Shown in pieces: positions 31,568-36,269 of a DNA stretch of 36,269 nucleotides; the first letter of the stretch is position 1, and each line of letters starts with the position of its first letter. The notes under the pieces were generated by a model. That model made no database searches. It had not been told where the DNA came from and saw only the letters and a program-made list of their open reading frames with translations. Source of the stretch: Actinomycetota bacterium (lineage in GTDB: Bacteria; Actinomycetota; Acidimicrobiia; Acidimicrobiales; Acidimicrobilacustridaceae). Where the stretch lies: positions 1-36,269 of the forward strand of contig JACPNV010000051.1 of the NCBI GenBank assembly GCA_016185305.1. Reading direction: 5' to 3'. Made by a program: the position numbers and the translations under genes.

Positions 31568-33274
31568 TCACGACTTCCAGATGCCGGCCCAGAACCAGGG
31601 CTTGGGCTGGAAGTCGCCGAAGCCCTGCTGGCGGGCCGGGTTCAGCCCCCGGACGCGCGGCTGGGCGATGATCGCGTACGGCGTGTTGAACAACCAGATG
31701 TTCACGGCCTGATCGTTGATCCGCTTCGTCGCGGCGAGGTAGTCGGCCTTCTGCTTGGCGGCGTCGTCGGTGCGCCGGGCATCGTCGATGGCGGCGTCGA
31801 GCTCGCTGTCTTTCAACTGGTGGAAGTTGATCGACAGCACGCCGAGGCCCTTGGCCTGTGACGAGTGCCAGAAGACCCAATCCGAGTCGGGGTTCAGGTA
31901 GGCGTAGTTGCGGAAGTACGCCGCTTGGAACCCGCCGAGCACGAGCTGGGTGATGTAAGAGGTCTGCTCTCGAGTGTCGATCGTCGACTCGATCCCGACC
32001 TCGGCCCACTGGGCCTGGAGGATCTGCATGATCTTTTGGTCCTCGAGGTTGGAGAGCCCGGCGAACTGGAACTTGATGCCCGGCTCCCCGGTCTCGGCCT
32101 TGTATGCCTCTACCTCTGCTCGCGCCTTGGCTTGGTCGAACGGGTAGTAGCCGGTGTCGTTCTCGTCCACTTCCCACCTGGTGCCGGCGACGACTGGCGT
32201 CGTCGACGACTTGAGCGGCGTGTCGGGGCTGACGGCAGCGATGACCGCGTCGCGGTTGGTCGCATAGGCGAGGGCCCGGCGGGCCCGGATGTTCTTGAAC
32301 GGGTTGATCGTCTTGGTCGGGTCTTCGGCGACGTTGAGCATCACGAACGTCTTCTCGCCGTTGTAGTCGGTCACGACCGTGTAGCGGTCTTGCAGCGCGG
32401 AGGCGTCCTCGGCCCGCGTCGTGAGGAGCATGTCGATGTCGCCCGATTGGAGGGCCTGGGTGCGCAGCTTGGAATCGGTGACGGGCCGGAACTCGACCTC
32501 GTCGAGGTACGGAAGCTGGCGCCCGGCGGCGTCCTTGCGCCAGTAGTTCGGGTTCTTCTTCGCTTTGAAGAAGTTGTCTTGCTGCCACGAGTCGAACACG
32601 AACGGGCCCGTGCCGATCGGCTTGCCGCGCCCGCCGTCGGGAGCATCGAGCTGCTCGGCCGCCATCTGGTACCCGACGGCCCCCGAGATGGTGTTGGGGA
32701 ACGCGGCCCACGGGACGTTCAGGTCCACTTCGACCGTCATAGGATCGACGACCTTGATGTCTTTGAACATGCCGGCCAGCGCGAGGCCCGACAACGCGGT
32801 CTCGCCGGTGAACACGCCCAGGTTGCGCTTGACGATCGCGGCGTCGAGCGGCGAGCCGTTCGAGAACTGGATGCCCGGCCGGATCTTGATGACCCAGGCG
32901 TCGAACTGGCCGGGCGTCTTGGGCTCGACGGACTCAGCCAACCACGGGATGTTGTTGCCCTTACCGTCGTAGGTCATGAGCGGTTCGAGCACGGTCGAGC
33001 CGACGAAGCTGCCGGCATCGGCCCACTGGCTCGACGCCGGGTTCCAGCCATTGGTCTCGGCGGTGACGGCCATGATGATCTTGCCGCCCTGCTTCGGTGT
33101 TTCGTCCGGTTCGAGCTTGTTGCCCTGCGCGACCTGGTTCGGGTCGCCGGCCTGGTTTGATGAGCTCGCCGTCTCTGACCTCGAGCACGCCGATGCGATC
33201 AGCGCGATGACGGCAAAGCCGGCGACGAGCATCGTGGGCAGTCGTCGAGATGTGCGCTCCGGCGCGTCGAGCAT
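31568..33274 (-). CDS. ABC-type peptide/solute-binding lipoprotein (SBP family 5)
   Basis: The 568-residue protein has a signal sequence with a lipobox-like ASAC (Cys30), a Ser/Asn/Gln linker, and a periplasmic-type binding domain of the DppA/OppA family. Landmarks are GGKIIMAVTAETNGWNPASS, GSTVLEPLMTYD, FSNGSPLDAAIVKRNL, IGTGPFVFDSW, KKNPNYWRKD and INPFKNIRARRALAYATNRDAVI. It should capture peptides or similar solutes outside the membrane for an ABC importer, but no permease or ATPase gene is in the window. The ATG at 33274 follows GGGAGGGGGAG; upstream sequence in the frame is not conserved. It is 188 nt downstream of a response regulator on the same strand. Confidence 0.93.
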   Translation of the reverse strand: MLDAPERTSRRLPTMLVAGFAVIALIASACSRSETASSSNQAGDPNQVAQGNKLEPDETPKQGGKIIMAVTAETNGWNPASSQWADAGSFVGSTVLEPLMTYDGKGNNIPWLAESVEPKTPGQFDAWVIKIRPGIQFSNGSPLDAAIVKRNLGVFTGETALSGLALAGMFKDIKVVDPMTVEVDLNVPWAAFPNTISGAVGYQMAAEQLDAPDGGRGKPIGTGPFVFDSWQQDNFFKAKKNPNYWRKDAAGRQLPYLDEVEFRPVTDSKLRTQALQSGDIDMLLTTRAEDASALQDRYTVVTDYNGEKTFVMLNVAEDPTKTINPFKNIRARRALAYATNRDAVIAAVSPDTPLKSSTTPVVAGTRWEVDENDTGYYPFDQAKARAEVEAYKAETGEPGIKFQFAGLSNLEDQKIMQILQAQWAEVGIESTIDTREQTSYITQLVLGGFQAAYFRNYAYLNPDSDWVFWHSSQAKGLGVLSINFHQLKDSELDAAIDDARRTDDAAKQKADYLAATKRINDQAVNIWLFNTPYAIIAQPRVRGLNPARQQGFGDFQPKPWFWAGIWKS

Positions 33275-33414
33275 GATGTCTCCCCCTCCCGCCGCAGCCC
33301 TTGTGGGGCCGTCCACCGCGGCGGAGTTGTTAGTTATCCCGTTGTTCCTTCGGTCCCGGCACCGAGAATTCAAGCAAGTCTGGGCCGCGATTGGCGCGCG
33401 ACCCTGATTTCGCT

Positions 33415-33463
33415 GGCCGCCCTCTCGGTGAGAGTGCTCCCTCCTGGTCGAGCAGTGGCGGCC
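33415..33463. other. Perfect three-way-junction fold at the response-regulator stop
   Basis: The outer stem GGCCGCC (33415-33421) pairs with GGCGGCC (33457-33463). Inside are two adjacent hairpins: CTCTC-GGT-GAGAG (33422-33434) and TGCTC...GAGCA (33435-33454). All pairs are Watson-Crick. The structure starts at the last base of the leftward response-regulator stop codon and precedes the binding-protein gene, so it could act as a terminator or an mRNA processing/stability element. Confidence 0.5.
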
Positions 33464-34092
33464 TATTCGATGCCATGGTCGAGCGCGTACCGGATGAGCT
33501 CGTGCCTCCGGTTGAGATGCAGCTTGTGCAAGATGTTCCGGACGTGGTTCTCGACCGTCTTCTCGGCGATGAACAGCTCGTCGCCGATCTCTCGGTAGGT
33601 GTGGCCCCGCGCCACGTACTGCAAGACCTCGCGTTCCCGCTCGGACAGCGGCTGCACCGGTCCGGAGTCTTTCGCCATCCTCCGGAACTCGCCGAGCAGC
33701 AAGGCAGCCAGCGCGGGAGAGAAGACCGGCTCGCCCTGGGCCGCTTTCCAGAGCTCGTTGCGCAGCTCGTCGGGCGGGGTCGACTTGACCAGGTAGCCCT
33801 GCGCGCCCGCGGCGACCGCGTCGAGGAGGTCGCGCTCGGCCTCGGACACGGTGAGCATGACGATTGACGTCTCTTCGCCGCAGGTGCGGGCGACTTTGAT
33901 GCCACCGCCCGGCATGTTGAGGTCGCACACGACGAGGTCGGGTTGGTGCCTCCGGATCGCCTCGATGGCTTCCTCGGCGGTGCCGGCTTCGGCGACGACA
34001 TGGAAGTTCTCGCCGAGGTCAGCCCGCACCCCGCGCCGCCAGATGGGATGGTCGTCGGCCAGGACGACGCGCACCGGTCCGAGGTTCGTCAT
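33463..34092 (-). CDS. NarL/LuxR-family response regulator
   Basis: The 209-residue protein has a receiver domain (about 7-120) with the acidic pair Asp13-Asp14 in LADDH, the phospho-acceptor Asp57 in VVCDLNMP and the conserved Lys103 in GYLVKS. A LuxR/GerE-type DNA-binding domain follows (about 143-205): LSEREREVLQYVARGHTYREIGDELFIAEKTVENHVRNILHKL. The histidine kinase gene ends 37 nt upstream on the same strand, so they are an operon and a cognate pair. The frame is open upstream of the chosen ATG, but that part is low complexity and overlaps the kinase 3' end. Target genes are unknown; the adjacent binding-protein gene is a natural candidate. Confidence 0.94.
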   Translation of the reverse strand: MTNLGPVRVVLADDHPIWRRGVRADLGENFHVVAEAGTAEEAIEAIRRHQPDLVVCDLNMPGGGIKVARTCGEETSIVMLTVSEAERDLLDAVAAGAQGYLVKSTPPDELRNELWKAAQGEPVFSPALAALLLGEFRRMAKDSGPVQPLSEREREVLQYVARGHTYREIGDELFIAEKTVENHVRNILHKLHLNRRHELIRYALDHGIE

Positions 34093-34129
34093 CGGGGAGA
34101 GTCTTGCAGGTGGCACGGGGCCGGCGACA

Positions 34130-35278
34130 TCACGGGACCCAGACGCGTATCTCGGTGCCCCGACCGGGCCGGCCGTCGATCTCGACGCGCCCGCCGACTT
34201 CGACGATGCGACCCTTGATCGACTTCGTGATGCCAACGCCTTCATCGACGGTGCTGGGGTCGAAGCCCGCGCCGTCATCTTTCACCGAGCAGAAGATCCC
34301 GCCGCCGTCGGCCGGCTCGAGGAAGATCGTGGCTTGGCGGGCCGCGCCGTGCTTGGCCGCGTTGGTCAGCGACTCGCTCACGGCGCCAGTGATCGCGTTC
34401 GCCACGTCGTTGCCGAGGGTGGGGAGCTCGCCGGCGAGGACGACTTGGGATCGGGTGCCGTGCTGGCTTTCCACCTTGGCGGCGATCTCTCGCAGGACGG
34501 CGGGCAGGTCGGGACCCTTGCTCTGGTTGCGCCTCGACCCGGGTTTGGCGCCGAAGAGGAACTCTCGCAGCTCGTGCTCCTGGTCGCGCGCGAGCTGGAC
34601 CAGCTCGTCGTCGTCTGACCGGCGTTGCACGATGGCGAGCGTCTGCAGCACGCCGTCGTGCAGCGTGCGGGCGACGTCCTCTCGGGCGCGTGCGCTGGCG
34701 ATCTGGCGCTCCGCCTCGCGGAGCTTGATCGCGACGAAGCCGGCGACGGCCCCGCCGAGTGTGTACAGCACGATCGTCCCCGATGCTCCGAGGGCGCGGT
34801 TGCCGTTCCACGGACCCGAGATGAACGCGAGGTCGCTCAGCCAACTTGCGACACCGACGCTCAGGCCGGCGAGTGCACCACCCCGCCCCGCGTAGGCGAT
34901 GCCGATGGTGAGCACCCAGGCAAGCGGCCAGATCGAACCCAACGACTGCGAGTGCGGGTAGGTGGCGCTGTCGTAGACCCACTGGTTGGCGAACGCCATG
35001 CCGAGCGCGATGCTGCCCTCCACGATCAGGGCCGGCTTCGCGAGCGCGCGTGCCGGATCGTTCCGAACGTTGATCGTCGCCCAGATGGTGAAGGCAAGCG
35101 CCGCGCCCGCGAACGCGACCGCGGCCCAGAGTCGCGCGAAGGTGTTCTCGTTGCGGCCCTCGATCGCGATGATGGCCGTCATCCACGCCCACGCGGCCCA
35201 CCGGAACGCGGCGATACCGGTGAGGAGGCCGCGCTCGAGCGCGATCTCTTCGCGGGGCAGCACCGGGGGCGGGCGCAT
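34130..35278 (-). CDS. NarL-type sensor histidine kinase (HisKA_3)
   Basis: The 382-residue membrane protein has about six hydrophobic segments (about 18-185), a short coil, then the dimerisation/phosphorylation helix ARTLHDGVLQTLAIVQ with phospho-acceptor His207 of the HisKA_3 type. An HATPase_c domain follows with the N-box region AVSESLTNAAKHGAA and the DDGAGFDPS / GVGITKSIKGRI G-boxes. The sensing part is embedded in the membrane, with no large external domain. The start at 35278 is supported by TACCTT six bases upstream (leaderless type); the 32 codons further up are Arg/Ser-rich and not conserved. It pairs with the response regulator directly downstream. Confidence 0.93.
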   Translation of the reverse strand: MRPPPVLPREEIALERGLLTGIAAFRWAAWAWMTAIIAIEGRNENTFARLWAAVAFAGAALAFTIWATINVRNDPARALAKPALIVEGSIALGMAFANQWVYDSATYPHSQSLGSIWPLAWVLTIGIAYAGRGGALAGLSVGVASWLSDLAFISGPWNGNRALGASGTIVLYTLGGAVAGFVAIKLREAERQIASARAREDVARTLHDGVLQTLAIVQRRSDDDELVQLARDQEHELREFLFGAKPGSRRNQSKGPDLPAVLREIAAKVESQHGTRSQVVLAGELPTLGNDVANAITGAVSESLTNAAKHGAARQATIFLEPADGGGIFCSVKDDGAGFDPSTVDEGVGITKSIKGRIVEVGGRVEIDGRPGRGTEIRVWVP

Positions 35279-35284
35279 GGGTTC

Positions 35285-35290
35285 AAGGTA
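35285..35290 (-). promoter_or_regulatory. Leaderless -10 box of the histidine kinase gene
   Basis: TACCTT on the minus strand, six bases, then ATG at 35278. There is no Shine-Dalgarno. Confidence 0.45.
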
Positions 35291-35370
35291 GTGGCACCGA
35301 GCGACGCCAGAACGCGACAGCCGAACGCTCGGCGGGCGGCGTCTTGTGCTTCGATGTGGCCCAGTTGCGA

Positions 35371-36204
35371 TCACTGGAAGCGGAGGTTCTGGCGGCCGAC
35401 GCGATTGTGGCGCAGTCGCTTGTCGTGCCGGGCCAAGCGGGCCTGGGCCAGCAGGTAGCCGAGCACCGCGGTGACGAGCAGGATCGGGAACGCGAACACC
35501 AGGGGGACCGGTACGAGGCTGGGGAGCCCGCCGGTTCGGGGCGACTCAGCGCCGGCGGAGGCGTTGCGTGTCTCGACCGCCGCTGGGTCTCGGGGCGCGA
35601 TGGTTCCAAGGGCGGCGGCCGGCTCGCTGGCTCCGGTCTCGTTGCCGGTCCTGCGCGACGGCATCGCCTCGCCTCGGTTGCCGCTTGCGGCTTGCGCCGT
35701 AGGCGCGCTGCGGTCGGTCCCTCTCGTGGTTTCACCCCCGGCTGGCGCGGCCGCTCCGGCGATCGCCGCAGGTTCGCCGCCGCTGCTTGTCGCGAGCGGC
35801 CCGGCGGTGACCGGAGGCAGTGAGACGCGCGGGAGGCCAGGCACGCCAGGGACCGTTGGCGAGCTCACCTCCGGGAGTGAGACGGGTGGAACGGAGACGG
35901 GTGGGAGTGAAACGGGTGGAAGCGAAACGGGTGGCAGCGACACCTCGGGGACGGAGATCGTCGGGACCTCGACCGGCGGCACGGAAACGACCGGCGGCTC
36001 GACCGGGGGGATCGAGACGGTGGGCGGAACGGTCGGGAGTGGAGGCAAGACGATGGCTTCTGACGGCGCGGAGGTCGTCCCGAGTGCGAACGCGCCGGCG
36101 ACGATGCCGAGGGTGGCCAGGGAGGCGAGTGCCTGCCAGCGGGTACCCGCTACCGCTAACCGGTGGTCGGCCAACCTGGCTGGGGGTCGGCGCCGTGTCG
36201 TCAT
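35371..36204 (-). CDS. Membrane-anchored protein with Pro-Val-Ser pentapeptide stalk
   Basis: The 277-residue protein has a basic N-terminus, a hydrophobic signal/anchor (about 24-46), then residues about 62-132 built of five-residue units of the form S-x-P-P-V (SLPPV, SVPPV, SIPPV, with variants). An Ala/Thr/Gly-rich disordered part (about 133-225) follows, then a second hydrophobic segment (about 229-252) and a basic tail (HDKRLRHNRVGR). It would be a rod or tether outside the membrane held at one or both ends. No enzyme motif or sortase LPxTG signal is present. The start lies three bases after the stop of an upstream leftward gene, so they share an operon. Function unknown. Confidence 0.8.
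   Translation of the reverse strand: MTTRRRPPARLADHRLAVAGTRWQALASLATLGIVAGAFALGTTSAPSEAIVLPPLPTVPPTVSIPPVEPPVVSVPPVEVPTISVPEVSLPPVSLPPVSLPPVSVPPVSLPEVSSPTVPGVPGLPRVSLPPVTAGPLATSSGGEPAAIAGAAAPAGGETTRGTDRSAPTAQAASGNRGEAMPSRRTGNETGASEPAAALGTIAPRDPAAVETRNASAGAESPRTGGLPSLVPVPLVFAFPILLVTAVLGYLLAQARLARHDKRLRHNRVGRQNLRFQ
35869..35943 (-). repeat. 15-bp tandem repeats encoding the SLPPV/SVPPV stalk
   Basis: Five near-identical 15-bp units in frame encode the most regular part of the Pro-rich stalk (residues about 88-112). More diverged copies extend on both sides, roughly 35809-36021. Such repeats tend to vary in number between strains. Confidence 0.7.
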
Positions 36205-36207
36205 GCG

Positions 36208-36269
36208 CTACCTGCGACTCTCGTCGCCCGCGATCTGCTCGTGCAGGCCCTTCGTTTCTTGTACCCACG
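36208..36269 (-). CDS. 3' end of a leftward gene, product unknown (partial)
   Basis: From the right edge one minus-strand frame stays open for 19 codons and ends in TAG at 36210-36208. It gives WVQETKGLHEQIAGDESRR. This frame has G or C at most third codon positions, unlike the other two, and it stops three bases before the ATG of the next leftward gene, as operon neighbours do. Too little is present to name the product. Confidence 0.5.
   Translation of the reverse strand, partial: WVQETKGLHEQIAGDESRR

Noticed and set aside
28776..31712. Open plus-strand frame of 978 codons
   Set aside because: The translation is a low-complexity mix of Arg, Glu, Asp, Gly and His with no domain, and it lies opposite a clearly hydrophobic polytopic protein. 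GC-rich third positions of the minus-strand gene keep it open.

Overview
The window is high-GC and densely coded. It comes from an actinobacterium (phylum Actinomycetota). Three things point there: an ECF sigma factor paired with an RsrA-type zinc anti-sigma factor (the thiol-stress pair of mycothiol-making actinobacteria), a DUF2342 zincin next to tilS, and the gene order tilS-hpt-ftsH-folE-folP-folB-folK-DUF2520-panC-panD...coaX, which matches the Rv3600c-Rv3626c neighbourhood of Mycobacterium tuberculosis as I remember it. An order such as Acidimicrobiales is my guess, not something the sequence proves.

Layout. 1-2400: the edge of a leftward gene, two near-identical palindromes, tRNA-Thr(CGT), a small membrane protein whose conserved C-terminal part lies in another frame, and an epoxide hydrolase/haloalkane dehalogenase-type hydrolase. 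2381-4217 (minus): a GAF-PAS-GGDEF diguanylate cyclase and an internally deleted phosphotransferase remnant. 4260-7843 (plus): a run of an APH-fold kinase-like protein, a Gly/Ser-rich Tat lipoprotein, a glutathionylspermidine-synthase-like ATP-grasp ligase and a SABATH-type carboxyl methyltransferase. This is the most unusual block and the best candidate for an undescribed pathway. 8074-9281: sigR-rsrA plus a 46-residue membrane peptide. 9349-23778: the housekeeping and cofactor block, with a DUF2342 zincin, tilS, hpt, ftsH, folate genes (folE, folP, folB, folK), pantothenate genes (DUF2520 reductase candidate, panC, panD), NAD genes (nadB, nadC) and CoA (coaX). Two inserts are a catalytically dead phosphatase-like protein with a histone-like tail between folP and folB, and a convergent HdeD-family gene between nadB and nadC. 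23807-36269: accessory region with a type I sulfatase, a MASE1-PAS-GGDEF(degenerate)-EAL protein, a giant polytopic membrane protein, an orphan peptide-type substrate-binding lipoprotein, a NarL-type two-component system, a Pro-rich membrane-anchored stalk protein and the tail of one more gene.

Regulation. At least ten genes have a TANNNT hexamer ending 6-9 nt before the start codon and no Shine-Dalgarno, which is the signature of leaderless transcripts. A second group (Tat lipoprotein, panD, coaX) has TACGGT 55-75 nt upstream of the start codon; panD and coaX also carry a clear Shine-Dalgarno. Candidate RNA structures lie upstream of folE, at the response-regulator stop codon, and after the substrate-binding-protein gene.

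No stretch longer than 300 bases lacks a gene. I saw no insertion sequence, integrase, CRISPR array, rRNA or replication origin. All calls come from reading the sequence and from memory of protein families; no database search was run.
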